Assembly (NCBI GenBank): GCA_012934845.2
Contig: WNNJ02002350.1
Coordinates: 1 to 64,000, forward strand
Length of the DNA: 64,000 nt
Direction: 5' to 3'
Source of the DNA: Pomphorhynchus laevis
Taxonomy: Eukaryota > Acanthocephala > Palaeacanthocephala > Echinorhynchida > Pomphorhynchidae
The translations under genes and the position numbers were made by a program. This document shows, one piece after another, positions 1 through 14,700 of this stretch. Below the pieces are notes generated by a model. The model saw only the letters and a list, made by a program, of their open reading frames with translations. It had not been told where the DNA came from and did not search any database. Every line of letters begins with the position of its first letter. Position 1 is the stretch's first letter.

Positions 1-1612
1 GTCAAATGCAGCTGAAAAATCAAGAAAAACAGCCACAGCAAGCTGATGACTATTATCCTGACAAAACTGATGCACTTCACCAATTGCTGAATGGACCGAG
101 CGCCCTTTGACAAACCCATGAAAACTCGGTGGGATCAAATTACGCCTACATAAATGAACGCGGATTCTACGCGCAAGCGCTTTCTCGTAGATGGATATGA
201 GGGCGTTTTGAATCGAGATAGGCCGCAGATCTTTAGGACAAGTGATTAATCTCTTTTTAGGTAAAAAAACTCGACGGCTGATGTTGATTTCCGCTATGTC
301 AGACGGGGAGGCTAATAGCATTGTGATAGCGACCTCCTTTCTCTGACTGTATGTCAAAAGCTGACAGACACGAGTGGTGAGTGGCGCGTGGGATTTGGAG
401 GTGCCCGGGAGTGGTCCCCAGGAGTTAAGGATATCTGTAACAGACAAATCCCTACTCCTGAAGTCACACCAAGGCGGGATTGGTTGGGGAGAATGAGTGG
501 CTCCATAATTGTGTAAGGAAAGTGACTCCTCTAAAACTTTGTCAAGGCCTATGCTACCAATCCAAACCAAGGCTCTATCCTTCCAGCAAACAAATTTCTC
601 TTTCTTGAATATCTTCCAGAAGGAAGCCTGAGAAGGGTTTTGGTGAGCAATGCTTGCCCTATCCCTGCTCAGCTGGAGCCTATATCTAGAGCTCCAATAT
701 TCATTCGAGAGGATATGTCTGGCGGAAACAGAGAGATTGGGAAGGTGCAACATTTTAGCTAGGACCTTGAGCTTTGTTGGAGTAGGATTGTATATTCGAC
801 CTTTATAGGTAGTCGAAAGGATCGCGGTAGCTTGCGATGAGAGGTAGGAATTAAATTCGGTCAAACTCTCAATTCCAATTCTGGGGAAGAGTTGGATAGC
901 TGCCTGAAAGAAGGCCACTCTAATAGGATCAAAGTGAAACCTTCTTCTAAGCAAAGTATCGTCCTCTAGCCGCCAGCGAATTAGGTCATGAGAGGTGGTC
1001 TGTTGTTGACGCGACTGCTCGGTGCAAATGGGTTTCAACAACCACATCTTATGTAGCAGTAATATGTCGAGGAGAGAATTTGTTGTAGAGCAATGAAAGG
1101 TTGGGGAAGGTGGTTTATGAATAAGATAGTCGATCCTTGCTCTGCGGAGTGCTGCATTAATCCAACGACCAGTTCTGTCGTTAAAGTCACCAAGTAACAT
1201 GTCATAACCGCTCCCCAATATTTGATCCAGGAGGTCACGGTTTTTGTGAATTTCTCCTGGCCGAATATAGACATTGGCTATGCTTATACGCTTACCGTTC
1301 TTACAAAGTGATATAGCTAAACAAGATAGGGCTGGACAAGAGTAGTTTAATAGGAGGGATGATCTTAAGGAGCTTTTTACTAGGGTTAAAAGACCTTGTG
1401 ATGAAGAGGAGTGAGGGGGTTATGTAAGGAGTAAAGTGGGTGTATATGTGCTTAGGGATAAATCGAGTAATATCCTGGGGGAGACGGATAGACCGCGTCT
1501 CCTGAAGGGCTATAACATCTGCATCTCTACCAGATAGAAGGCTAAGGGCGGAAGCACCTCCCGAATTCCACTGAAGGATATTCAGTGAAAAAGGTCCTTG
1601 ATTACTTCCCAT
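1..1612 (-). pseudogene. LINE ORF2 fragment: endonuclease plus start of reverse transcriptase
   Basis: The endonuclease start is readable as LNILQWNSGG...DVIALQET (about 1,490-1,590), and the GDFNDRTG motif lies near 1,160-1,215 in a different frame, so at least one frame change separates them. Near the left edge the RT is clear: KDLRPISIQNALISIYEKA, then FHGFVKGRSVHSAIGEV and motif A, AVFLDFSAAFD, at about 1-35. Motifs B and C would lie outside the window. It is degraded and 3'-incomplete here only because the window stops. Confidence 0.75.
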
Positions 1613-1646
1613 TGCGTAAGTGTTACCGAAGTGGGACGCCCTCCAC

Positions 1647-2500
1647 CTAGTCGCAACTAGAGGCGGAAAGGTCGCCTTTACCGCTTCCCGTCACGACAAA
1701 TGGAGTCGCTTGCCCACGGGCGATATCTTCATTTCCCTCGTTAGCCATAGCCCAGATCGAATCCTTCCGAGCAAGCTTTAGAGCGGCTATGCTTAGCGCT
1801 GACCCGTTTCGTTTCTTAGATTTTGGTGGCTTCTTAATATTGTTGGTCTTCCCAGAAGGAGGAGAACGGAAGGATTCCGCTAATTGACCCACCAATTTTT
1901 GGACCAATTTTTCAAGTTGAATCATTGATGCCTGATGCTGCTTTTCAATAAGTTTAAGAATTTCTGTGTCCGGCATACTGTCGTCATTCTTGTTAGACGA
2001 TACAGCTTCCACGAAGCTAGTCGGTTTTGCTATTACACCCCTGTGTCTCTTTTGGTACGCCTTAAAGATTTTACATTTTTTGACCATGCGGGGTGCTCAC
2101 CACCGCAGTTTGCGCAAAATGGCTTACTTTCACACTTCTCAGGATGTATAGCAGTTGTACCACACACGCCGCACTTATGTGGTAAAGAACATCCAGTGGA
2201 CCAATGCCCCCACTGATGACAATTGTTGCAGTGAGGGTACGTTAGTGAGTCGGTTTCGATTATTGAAAATCTCAAATTATACCCCATAAAAGGATTGCAT
2301 GTTGAAATCGATAGTTTTTGAGCTTCATCAACCGGGGCATTGCAGAACGCAACGGGAATGGGGAAGCCTTTAATCCCTTTTATAAAGCGCACGTTAGAGA
2401 TTTTGTAATCAGTTTCTAGGGCTGATATATCTTCTTCTGAAATGTATGTGGGCATATTATTTATCTTTATTGTTGCCAGGATTGGTTTGGAAGTAAACAA
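1647..2500 (-). pseudogene. LINE ORF1 (gag-like, zinc knuckles), frameshifted
   Basis: ORF1 binds the element's RNA. The first frame (2,500 down to about 2,090) starts MFTSKPILATIKI and ends in three zinc-knuckle-like motifs, CNNCHQWGHWSTGC, CGVCGTTAIHPEKC and CANCGGEHP. The chain then continues in another frame (2,087 to 1,647) with a Lys/Ser-rich tail, so one frameshift lies near 2,090. It sits just upstream of the EN/RT frame, as expected for a two-ORF LINE. The product call rests on the knuckle spacing and the position. Confidence 0.7.
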
Positions 2501-2527
2501 AATTGCCGAGTAAGTTTATACATACAG

Positions 2528-2785
2528 GAATTGTTGATGGCATTTTTGTTCAGAGAAGTTACATCAGAGAAACATCTGGACCACGATAAGGCTCTCGATA
2601 AACTACTAGAATTTTGCAAATTGAAGGCAAGCATACTAACAACGTTTGACGATGAGAGTGCTAACTATGGAATGTTTTCTCTGTCAACATTAAAGTTACG
2701 CTTAGAGCTACAAGATAAAGTTCAAACAGCAATAGACATAATCTATAATCTTTACATTGAAGATTTAGGTGAATCAATTGGACAG
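2528..2785 (+). CDS. Dynein heavy chain exon (first one visible)
   Basis: 86 codons, phase 0 at both ends, flanked by a tacag acceptor (ending 2,527) and a GTATTG donor at 2,786. It begins ELLMAFLFREV and ends IEDLGESIGQ. Weakly conserved on its own; assigned because its phase joins cleanly to the next exon, whose dynein motif normally follows such a helical stretch. Confidence 0.65.
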
Positions 2786-5700
2786 GTATTGATAATGGCA
2801 TTATAACTAATTTGCTATTAAAACAGCGTTATTTGATTAATTTTTTCGTGATACATTAATTACATTTAACTTAATGTATACATAACGGCACGCCGTCAAT
2901 GCGTATTATTATATTTTGTCGTGCATTAACAACACAACGCTCTTATAAAGTACATTATGATAAACCGATGAATTCGTTGCATGGTCAAAATTTTTTGTTC
3001 AAAATAGACCATTAACTACAAAGGCCAAAATGAAATTATCAAATATTTATGACTTTTTGTATTTTATAACTTTTTGTAATCTAATTTTAAATTGAAGGCA
3101 TATCTAAAATGTAATTTAGTAAAATATCACCTAATAATTAACAAAATTAACAGCATTACAAAATTCTACACAATTTTCTAATAATCATATTATTATGCCT
3201 GTATTAAGCCTATTCTGTTATCTGCTTAGGCTAATTATTTGCAAAAATAAAAATTATTTCTTATCATTTTTAATAATAAAAGATGTAATATTATGTTTTA
3301 AGTTGTAGATAATATTGTGTTATGTGCTATAACCATCTAGATTATATAAAACGATGAATCTTAAATATCAAAATAAAATGATATTGCATGTCGTTTACAC
3401 AACCTATTTGAAATATAACGACGTAAATTAATTGTTTTTTAAATATTAAATAATTTATTTATTATACATGAAATTTAATGGCATCTTTATAAAGATGACA
3501 TATTTATAAAAAAACTCATATTTGTAATTCGTGTACCGGGCTAGAAAACAATCGCCACAATTAAAGTATTTATTTGCATTATCCGAATTATATGTTAGAA
3601 GATGGAAATGAAAATTTCAATATATTAAATAAATTCTAATTTTATTAAATCGTTGTGTGTTATATTACACGTCATATCTTTGCTATAAAAATAAGAATGA
3701 TCGTTGCTAATCGTTCTTGTTTAATCTTTGTATTTTATAAAATGAATGTGCAATATATAAAATAATTTAAAACAATACAAATATTAAATGTGTAACGAAT
3801 TTAGAATTTTTAATCGAGGTCAATAAACAATTTGGTGTTTCGTTAGCAACCATCATCAGAAAAACAAAACACAATTTATTATAGCTCTGCAAAACCTAAA
3901 GCTTTTCAATTATATTTTCTTATTTATCGCTTTTTAACTTTTAATAGCTTTGCAAATATTTCTTTCCGAAAACTCGGGTGAAGTATTTTAGTAGCATTTG
4001 TTAAGTTAGGAATTTCTAAAACATTATTTTGATTATCATTTTTTGATTCATTAAATTAATGAATCAATGATTATTAATTTATGATCCCTTAATTTATTAA
4101 TGGTTGATGAATATACAAAATCATTTGCCAAGTTCGGAATTTCTAAAATATCATAGAAATACTATTTTAACACTTTACAATATTAAAAATAAATGGTGGA
4201 AATACTATTTAACATATTTACAATATTAAAAATAATTTATCTTGATTCTTTTATTAAATTTTGAATTTAGGAGTATGATCGACATACACAAATCTTATTT
4301 TATATTTTTCGCATGCTAACATTATCAGAATAACAAAACACATTTTGTTCATTTGGATCACTCGATTTAAATATTTTTCAATTTTTAGGATAAATTTAGA
4401 CCAGTGGCTCTATAACACTTGAAAATAACTTATCTTGATCCATGACACACAAAACAAATTTCAACGTTGATTCTAGATACAAATTGAATATAAGACTAAT
4501 AAATTAATGATCAATTAATTTATGATTAATTAAATTAATGAATCATTAATTTTAATTTTTTAATTCATTAAATTTATGAACCACCAATGATCATTAATTT
4601 ATGATCCATTAATTTATTAATGATCAATTAATATACAAAATCATATATTTGCATTTTATCAATATAAATATTGTATTTTAATCCAAGCGTACTAACTATA
4701 ATAGCGCTTAGATGAGCAGCAATACAAGTTTGTCCCGATCGCCATCAAAACCCTGGTAGCCATTGGCACAAGTGCAGCGGCTTTTTTGCAACTCCTGGGA
4801 AAAATTAGTTCGATCGACTGGAGATAAACGGGCAATGATTTTCCTAATGCAGCGAGTTAGCGCTTCGGTGCAACGAGGAAACCGGCTTGTTTTGCGGGGT
4901 CGGCAGGAGAACCCTCTCTATATTTTTTATGAACTGTATTCCTCGAATTTTGCTTTCAATTAATTGTTTTATTTCACAACGATTAATTCATTTTATGGCT
5001 GTAGTTCCTTATACATCGTATTTTATCACCCATTAAACTATACATCAAATATCGCAAACAATAATAAAGCATTAAATATTATGCACAGAACATACTTTTG
5101 TTCGAAATGTCAATACACATTTATTTGGATTACCCTTGTAATCCTCAATGATCTTTCCTCGACAGCTGCAGGATGAATTTGCAAGGATCAAGGCGGAATT
5201 ACTTGAGAAGCCTATTGCAATTGAGGATTATGAACAGAAACGAATATGGATTGCACAGCTGCACTTGAATATCAACGTGTTAGAGGTATACTGTTTAAGT
5301 TTGAACTTTATTTTAAATAATTGTTTTCAGCAAAAAATTGAAGAATTAATTGAAAAATGTTTAAAATCTCATTTATCAGGAAAGGAACTCGACACAAAAT
5401 TCGAGGAAGCAATGTAAGAATTCTGGATTACATGTCGTAGTAAAATCAGTTCAAATATTTTATTTACTGAATTGACCTATAAATATATATATATTTATTT
5501 ATTACTAAAGATGATTAAATTTAATAATCTTGTCGAATATTTAGATAATATAGGTGAAACTGCTTTTACTTATAAGTTTTCGATATTTAATTTTGTTTAG
5601 AATATCGCTTACTAATAGTTAGCTGCTAAATTTTTATTAAAAATTTTAATTAAAGATTCAATTTTATTATTTTAAGGTTGATTTAATTAATATTTTATAA

Positions 5701-8700
5701 ATTTTATATTTATTTAGAATTTAATTTAAAGATCTAAATTTAGAATCATTTGAAATTTTGCCCTGTCAAAATTTTAGGCAGCCCAAAAAGAGTGTTGCCT
5801 AAAAATAATTTGCAAAATTATTTTATAATGTTGCTCATATTATTAAATTGCTGATATTTATGTTAGAGGCAAAAGTTATAATTTTGATCATTAATTTTTA
5901 ATAACTTCCATTTAGCATTAGTTAATGCTTACGAACAAAATGATAAATTATAGTTTTAGAGTTTTAAATTATTTAAATTCGAAATTTGTGACTTAGTTTT
6001 AATAATTAAATATATAATTTGATTAAATTATATTTAATAATTAATTATTATAATTAATTATTATTAATAATAATTAATTCTTATTTCAGATAAGAATTTC
6101 AGATTGAAATTCTTAGCTGCTAACTAATAACTATTTACAACAATCGACTGCGTTTCAGACAATCGACTGCGTCGCCTCGCTACGCTCTGCGACGTTTCGC
6201 TTGACCCTTAATAGCTGCCAAACATTTACTTACAAATTTGAAATTCAATGACACGGGGCAAACCGACATCGCATCCTCGGTGCTGCAACTGCAACGGGCA
6301 GGCTGCTGTCTGTAAAAGATGCAGATGCGAAAAATCAAAGAAAGCATGCATAAACTGCGCTGCTCCGAATTGTGCAAATAGAAATTTAGCGACAATTGCT
6401 AGGTACATCATCCGGAGCCCAAAATATTAATGAGGTTGGTAATATACATAATTTGCAAAATTCACCGCCTTATGCAGGCCACTCAATCAATGCAGCGTTC
6501 AGTCTCAATGCTATTTATGATCTAGTAATATTATGGCGACCGAATCACTCCGTCTTCACAGATGCAATGCAAGCCATGACTTCGTAGACATGGTCGCACA
6601 ATTAATCGACAGATTTTCTGATGTTTCTTCGGACGGTACACCATCACTAAAGTTGCTGACCGTGATGTGTCAATTAGTTCTTCAAAAGACAGATACGCGA
6701 AGGACGACCGTAGTACGTAAGATACTATAAAAGCGGATTCGGGATTGGAAACAAGGCAACTTCTACGATATGTTTGTTGAAGCTCAATACTTACAAGAAC
6801 GGGTCAAAGTCAAAAGAAACTATAACGAAAACACACGCAAGACAATAATTAACCTGGTTAAATATGGTAACGTTAGAAAGGCTGCGCGATTGCTTGGTGA
6901 TTCGTGTGGACGGGCTGCCGTGTTTCATCTGGAAGATGTTGTCGACAGTACAACGGTAAGACAGAAGCTCGTGGAGCTATATCCCCTCAACGCTGAAGCA
7001 ACGAACACTGATATTATCGTACAGCCTCTCCCAGGTTGTATAAGTAGTCATCCAATAAGATTTCAGGAAATAACAGGCGAAGATGTTGTTCGAACTTCAA
7101 AGGAAACTCAGGGTGCAGCTGGTCCTTCAGGTGTGGACGCCTCAATGTAGAGATCATTATTAACGGAGTTTGGAAACGAATCGAAAGTACTAGCTGAGAA
7201 AGTCGCGATTATGACGAGTCGCATTGCGTCAGAAAAAATTGATCCATTAGTTCTGGAGGCCCTGACAGCCTCTCGTCTGACTCCCCTAGACAAGTGTCCC
7301 GGTATAAGGCCCATCGGTATTGGAGAAGTGTTAAGAAGGATAACCGGAAAGATCATAAATCATGCAATTTGGAAAGATTTAATATCGGTTGCTGGACGTG
7401 AACAGCTTTGTGCAGGTCAGAGATGCGGAGCAGAGTGCGTCATCCATTCTGTCAGAGATGCGTTTATGAGCTCTTCTGATATGTGTGTATTAAGCATAGA
7501 CGCAAAAAAATGCTTTTAATATCGTAAACCGATCCTTAGCTTTAAAAAATATGGACCGTATATGCCCGGCTTTAACACGGATTCTCGAAAACGAATATAT
7601 GCATCCCTCCACTTTGTCTGTGGGACATGAAATCATCTTGTCTTCAGAGGGGTTTACTCAAGGGGACCCACTCGCAATGTCTGCGTTTGCAGCAGCGACA
7701 CTCCCATTGATTAACAGAATCAAGTCAGCAGTACCGATGATAATTCAAAGGTGGTATGCGGATGATGCATGCTTTGTAGGAAGGCTGTCAGATTTGTACT
7801 TAGTATGGGATGCACTTAAAATCTATGGCCCGAGTTACGGCTTTCAAGTTAATTCAAATAAGTGCAATTTGTTAGTTCACACTTTGGATCAGTTTAAACT
7901 GGCATCTGGCTTTAGTTCCAATGGCGTAAATCTTTGTAAGTCGGGGATCAAGCTGCTAGGTAGTTTTATTGGGTCGGACGACTACATAGCTTCAGAAGTA
8001 AACAGCAAGGTAGATAGGTGGTGTGACCTTATAGACAAATTAAGTGCCATTGCAGAAGCTAATGGACATGTCGCTTACACCTTGTTCACCAAATCTACAC
8101 AATTAAACTGGTCATTTCTTCAACGTACTTGTAAAACTGCTCAGGGGACATTTGACAGACTCCGCGATCGTATTTTCTCTAACTTATTACCCAAAATACT
8201 CGGAATTTCTCATATAGATATGACTTTAGCCGCATTCTTATTGTTGCCAGCAAAATTTGGTGGTTTAGGTTTTGATGACCCGGTCGACTTATCAGAGAAA
8301 AGGTACGTCCAATCGATTCGATTGTGTAAACCTTTTCTGCAGGGCTTGATTGCGCAAGGATTGAATAAAGAGCAAGATAATATTCTAAGAGAAATCAGGA
8401 TGGAAAGGGAAAATGATATTCGAATGAAGAGAAACGAAATGTTGAGATCGGTTGATGAGACTACAAAACAAGCGATAGAGGCGGCATCATGCACAGGAGC
8501 GTCAAGTTGGCTGATCACAAGGCCGCTAATGAGACGGGGTTTTTATCTGTCAAACCGATGTTTTAAGGATGCAATTGCAGCTCGATATGGGTGGTGTCCA
8601 AATGACACACCTGATAAGTGCAGCTGTGGGGCAGCGTTCACAACAATCCACATGCTATCGTGCAAGGTCGGTGGGGTACCTATTGTCCGGCATAACATAG

Positions 8701-11700
8701 TGAGGGATCTTATGGCCAGCATGGTCCGAGAAGCGAACTACCACGTGGAGATGGAGTGTATGCTACAGCCCGTTCCGGAATTGCACAAGTTTATGAATCA
8801 AACAACTACGAGAGACAGATCAGCGTGTCTAGATTTTTCATGCTCAGGACTGCATGGATACATTATGGAGCGGTCATTTTTTGACGTTTGTGTATTCAAT
8901 ACTTTTGCTCCATCGTATGCCTGTGGTTCAAGCTCATCCTTCAAATTTCATGAAAATCGCAAAATTTCAAAATACCAGGAACGAATAAAAGAAATTGATA
9001 ACGGGTTATTCATTCCGTTGGCGTTTTCAACAAGCGGGGGAATAGGACCGGCAGCAGACTCTTTAATGAAAAGTATAGCGCGAAGGATATCAGCTAGAAA
9101 GTCTATTCCGTACCATGAAGTAATCAGCGACATGCAAGGCAAACTATATATATGCTTAGCAAGGCTTGCCTCAACTTCTTATCGGGCAAGTAGGAGAGCA
9201 CATATCGTGCTTGGACAGCGATGCGTCGAAGAAAGCTGACTGCAAAACATGTAGAGGCCCATTTGCGGGAACCCTTTTCAGTTGTAAACGTTTTATGAGT
9301 TAATAATAAATTTATTTATATAAAAAAAATAATAATTATTATTAATTATTATTAATTAATTCTTATTATAATTAATTTGATTAATTTGATATAAATTATA
9401 AAAATTATATAATAATATTATATAATTATTATTATATAATCTTATTATATATATTTGATCGTATTAAAGTCTTTTTCAACCATTTTTGAATCATAATGCT
9501 TTATAAAACACAACACGTTTCTGCTTAATAACATGCATTTTTATATGTTTATATATTTATGTGTATTTTAATCAATTTTTCCGGGTAGTCTTATCCTTAA
9601 TGAAATTCATATTGTCGATAAATAAAGTAATACCTAGTTATGAACATTAAATTAACATTAATTAAAACTACTTCTAATTTTTATATCATAAAGATGATAT
9701 ATTTTAATTTACAAGAAACGTATTTTTGCATGAGCATTCATGCATACCATGTAATATAAAATATAATCCATTGAATAATGAAATTTTAAGAATTGAAACA
9801 ATTTGTAACGATATTGGCTTTCTTCAAAATAATATAAACTAAATTTAAAATCAAAAGCGGGAAAATTTTATATTTTTGCATTCAACATAATAAATCTTAA
9901 TTTTTATAATTATATTGCCTTTCTTCAAAATCATTTAAATAATTTAAATGATTTAGATGCATATTTTAAACTAGGACAATATAAAATTATCATCAAACAG
10001 AAAATAGTAAAATGTATAAATCAACAAAATATTACTAAAAATAAATTTAAATTATAAAGCGAAATTTCTCTTAAGAAACTGTTACAATATTCCTAGGCTC
10101 ATTGTGTTAGCAATATATTACATATATATCTGATAAATTTTCGTGTAAACAGACTCCGTTGTTTTTAAAAATTGAACAAATCGAGAGAAGACAACGTAAA
10201 ATTTATAGTTAAGAATTTTCTATCACTACTGCGATATCATCAGGAACATAACAATGCACACATTACAATCAAAATATATAGCTAACAATGATCTGGCAGA
10301 AAGCAACCGTCAAGTTAGTCCGGAAAAATAAACTTGTCGTTAGTTGTAAGATGCGTTAGAAAATCTGGTTTATTGCCCTCAAAATTATTGGCAGGATCGT
10401 GAAATCGTAAAATAATTGCCTTCTTAATTTTCTCTATAGTCTTATCACTTTAGTGAGATATAATCTCTTCGCCGGTAAAATTTATATAGTGTCAATGAAC
10501 AACAAAGTGGTACACACAGCTGAGCTGGTTTGTCATAGCCGTATTGCGCGTTTATTTTCTAATAATCGTACAACGAGCTTGTCGCCTGTTTGATCGATGT
10601 AACAGGAGCCACAATCATCTTATGGAATACTGTAGATTCCTCCAAATTTTACATATTTGGACTTGATTTTGCATAACCCAGACATACTGAACCACTCTTA
10701 CAAAATACCGTACTATGTGATTCAGTACTTCTGTATGCCTTATAAATACCACTCTGAAGAAGATCGAATGCGTGGTCGCTTCAGAAGTATAAATTTACAT
10801 ATCGTGTTTCGAGCCTATTGTGACTGACAGATCCCTTGTTGTAACTCATCATTGCTACATTATGGGATCCCTTAATTGCCCATAGTGGGTAATTCGAGTC
10901 AAACAGCGATTGGACCTTTGTATTCATTTTTACAGTCGTTTCCAGTTAGGCAATATATAAGCATTTGCAGGAATAACGAGCGAGCAGCCGACATTTTATA
11001 TATGCTTGGGCACGTATAAGTCCACGGTGTGATAATGTTGATTACACCTTCCTTTTGGTATAGCCTTGTCTTAGTCATATCATTGTGATGTATGTATTGT
11101 ACTTCCAGCAAAGAAATAACACGATTTTTTCCACGATCCATGTAATTCTCTTATCTAAGTCGGTTAACATATTCAACACGTTCTCCTGGACATGATGCGG
11201 TCCCTTGATACACGTCATCTTATGATAAACACGTCATCCACATATATACACCTGTAAATAATTCGTCTTATGGCGAATATACATTTGCTTCCACCTTCCT
11301 CATAAGTCTGCTAGAGTCGGCCCTAATGGGGAGCTCATCTTGATACCGTCCCTTTGTACACATAATTTGTTGTCAAATGAGAAGGTGAATTCAGTTGTGC
11401 ATATATGGAGAATATGTTTCCATTCGTTGAGTGCCAACGTCCAACGATCACATTTATGGTTTAGTAGAAGTGCGGTATCATTAATCGTCTCGCTAAGTGG
11501 GATATTTGTGAACAGATCCTTAACATCAGCGGTGAAAAAACAGATATCTCATGTAACCATATTCTTCAGCAGAGTCACAAAATCATATCCCTTTGTGATA
11601 GTGGAATGTGACAGAAACATCACGTCCCTTAAGCATTGATTTATTACTTTTGCGAGACGATGAACGTGAGATGTGTAACAGGCGATGGCCGGTGTAACAC

Positions 11701-14700
11701 ATCTTTCCGCTTAATGGGTATTTTGCAACATATACATGAGCCCAGGAGCTTTATGTTTCGCAGAAACTTTCCAATAGTCAGAGAACGAAATTGATCCTTG
11801 ACGGTTTAGTTGTAAGAGAGTCGCGTTAAAACATTTCTCATTTTTGGTTGTGGGATCACGCTCTAGCTTGGTAAATTTAGTCGTGTTCATAGTATATTCA
11901 CTCCAAACCTCAGATACTCATGCTTGTCGAGGACGACCAAATTATTCCCCTTGTCAGCTTTGCATATGGTCAAAGTATGATCTTGTTGTAATGTCTTCAG
12001 TGTAGGTGATAGCGTCGTTTGTAAGACTGATTTATATCTGCGGACATCTTGTAAAAGACAACGATTAATCCGGCTTATGTATGTTTTATACATAGCAATG
12101 GCTTGATCATCTTGTCGCGAAATAATGTTTTCAAAAGCCGCTTGTTTGTTAATATGTTCATCCATTATAAAGTTAGAACCCATATTTAATACAGTTTCTT
12201 CATTGGGATCAAATTGATGATTAGACCGATCCGTATATCGTTGTTGTGGTGCAAATTCTATCAATATGCCACCCCTCAATAATTTATTTCTATGCCGGCT
12301 TTTGATAGACAATGTGAGGCCAGAACATTGTGTTTTGATATTTGTAGTTAGACTGTTGTGCAGTATTTGTAGAATTTATGTTACGATTACTGCGGTCAGG
12401 ACCTCTAATTATGAGTGTAGTTTCCGTAATTTACAATGTAATGTATGTATTTTAAACTTGATAATTGAAATCTCCAGCTATTTTTAAATTTCTGGCTTGA
12501 AAAAAATAGCATCACATGTAAGTCTTGCTCATACTATTATGAATCAACGAAAGAAGCAAATTTTAGCAATTTGTATTGCTTTAGTTGTTCGCGTACGATA
12601 TGCTCAGTATTTCTTATAATAATAAAATAATAAAGATTTTATTACTAGAAAAATACATAAGTGTCTAGTGACTTAAAAAGACATAACAAATAACAAACAA
12701 CAAGACAGTTGAGGAAAACTCAAAACAAAAACAGCCACTTCTTCCACCTATTCTGGCCTCAAATCCATGGGGATCTGAGCCTCCCAACCAATAGTATTTC
12801 TTAGCTTACTCCACAAATACACACGATGAAACGTTGCACGGCACTTTCCAATTGGTCATCAACATGCAAGATAACGATAACGCATAGAAACAAACAATTA
12901 TTCACGTATCATTCGGTATTTGCACAATTCTTAACACTTCAGTCCTTGCGTGCATTTCCTCCCAAATGTCTACTAACAAATTCTCTCTTGCGATTTTAAG
13001 AGACCCTTTCTTCTCAATGAGATAAACGCAGGCGGAACTGCTCGCTACGACTAATAACAGCTGGTCAACTTTAATGTCGAGTGAGATGTCCTTGGAAAAT
13101 CCATCCCAAATACGATAGTCTCACCCAGTTTATGATAAACACCCACGTAACCTTCTATTGAGTTCTCTCTTCTGAAAACCTAGCCTTATCTTAGCGGCTG
13201 CTTCATCACATTATAGAGATTTACCCAACGCTCTACCCATTAACGCAGTGTGAACAAGAATGAACGACCGTAGCTTCTCAATATCAATTTCACTGATGCT
13301 TAGAATTTGTGTCCTTCAGCCCTATACTTATAAATACGGCGTAACGACTACTGTTTCTGACGTACATGGCCTTGACTGCCCATGCAACATATCTCGTCAT
13401 AGCCGTCATAGCGAAATGAACGGAATTATCCGCATGGCTCTACTGACAGCCGGTTTCTCAAGTCGGTTGAAACCGAGCGGTATTTGTCTAAATGATGGAA
13501 AGCGTCCCGACGGGTGAACGTTGGTTCTCTGTTCTGGAGGTTAGTGGTTAGTCTGGGATGCCACTCGTGTGAACCCCTTGGCAATGAGTTACCAACATAT
13601 GGTCACACACAGCGCAGGCACTGCGGCAGCCTCAGTTGAAGTTAAGAAACGAAGAAAATATGCGTGTCTGGACGAAAGGACTTATGTTTTCGAACCGGTG
13701 GCAATTGAGTTCTTAGGTGCTATCGGCCCCTTCACCATTAAATTTCTGGATGAACTTGGCAGGCGATCGAACAGGATTACCGACAATCAGCGTCCTTTAT
13801 ATTCCAAAGACTAAGTGTTACCGTTCAACGAGGCAACTCAGCATATATCGAGGAGAGTTTGTAGTATTGCGAGCCCGAAATAAACTTTATTGATCTCCCT
13901 TAAAATGTTTATTTTTTTCGTAATTTATAAATTCTATTAATTTGTATAATTTAAATTGATATTTATCTTATCTTTACATTTATTAATGAATGTTATGGAT
14001 TTTAAACAAAAGACTTTTATATTCCCATAATAAAAATATGCCTTGTATTAGAATAAGATATAACATAAAATCAAATTTCATCATAGAAAATACGCCATTT
14101 GCATGTAGTTACGCACGCCCCTATGTTGGGTCGAGAAATAGGATCCGAAACCTGATAACATAGCTGTTTCTCCTGGTGACAACTAATCCTTATTCTGATA
14201 CATTTTTTTATTTATTAGTTAATTTATAACAATTGATTTCTATTTTAAATTTTAAATTATAACTTGATATAAATTATATAAAATATTTTATGAAATTATC
14301 AAATTATTAATAATTATTCATTATTTAATTTTTTATTTTTTAATTATTTTATTTAATGTAGACTCAGTTACCTGATCTGATTATAACAAATACTTTGATT
14401 CATTTAATAAAATTTGTATTTTGTTTTACCACACACACTCCTTTGCTGCTAAAACATCATTTACACAGAACAAAAAGTATTTGAAATATTTGTTTTCAAG
14501 CGAAACTAAATTATCAATAATTTCAAAGATGAAATCAACCAATACAAATGCAATTCTAAATTTTTCTTTAATTATTTTGAAATAGCGTTCGTTTATCCGC
14601 TAGTCCCATCGTAATTAAGCGAGTTATTGATCATACTTTGAAGCAGATTGATAGCGATACAACAGAGTTGAAGAGATCCCACAGAAGAGATGCAAAGCTT

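Larger units (their letters stand above)
1..2510 (-). mobile_element. EN-type non-LTR retrotransposon (LINE), 3' part outside the window
   Basis: A LINE on the minus strand, with 5' end near 2,510 and 3' part beyond the left edge. It carries a zinc-knuckle ORF1 followed by an apurinic-type endonuclease and the start of a reverse transcriptase. The order ORF1 (CCHC) - EN - RT fits the Jockey/I/CR1 side of the LINE tree; the exact clade cannot be fixed here. The 5' end lies within about 20 bp of the splice acceptor of the dynein exon at 2,528. Frame breaks in both ORFs show it is dead. Confidence 0.8.
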
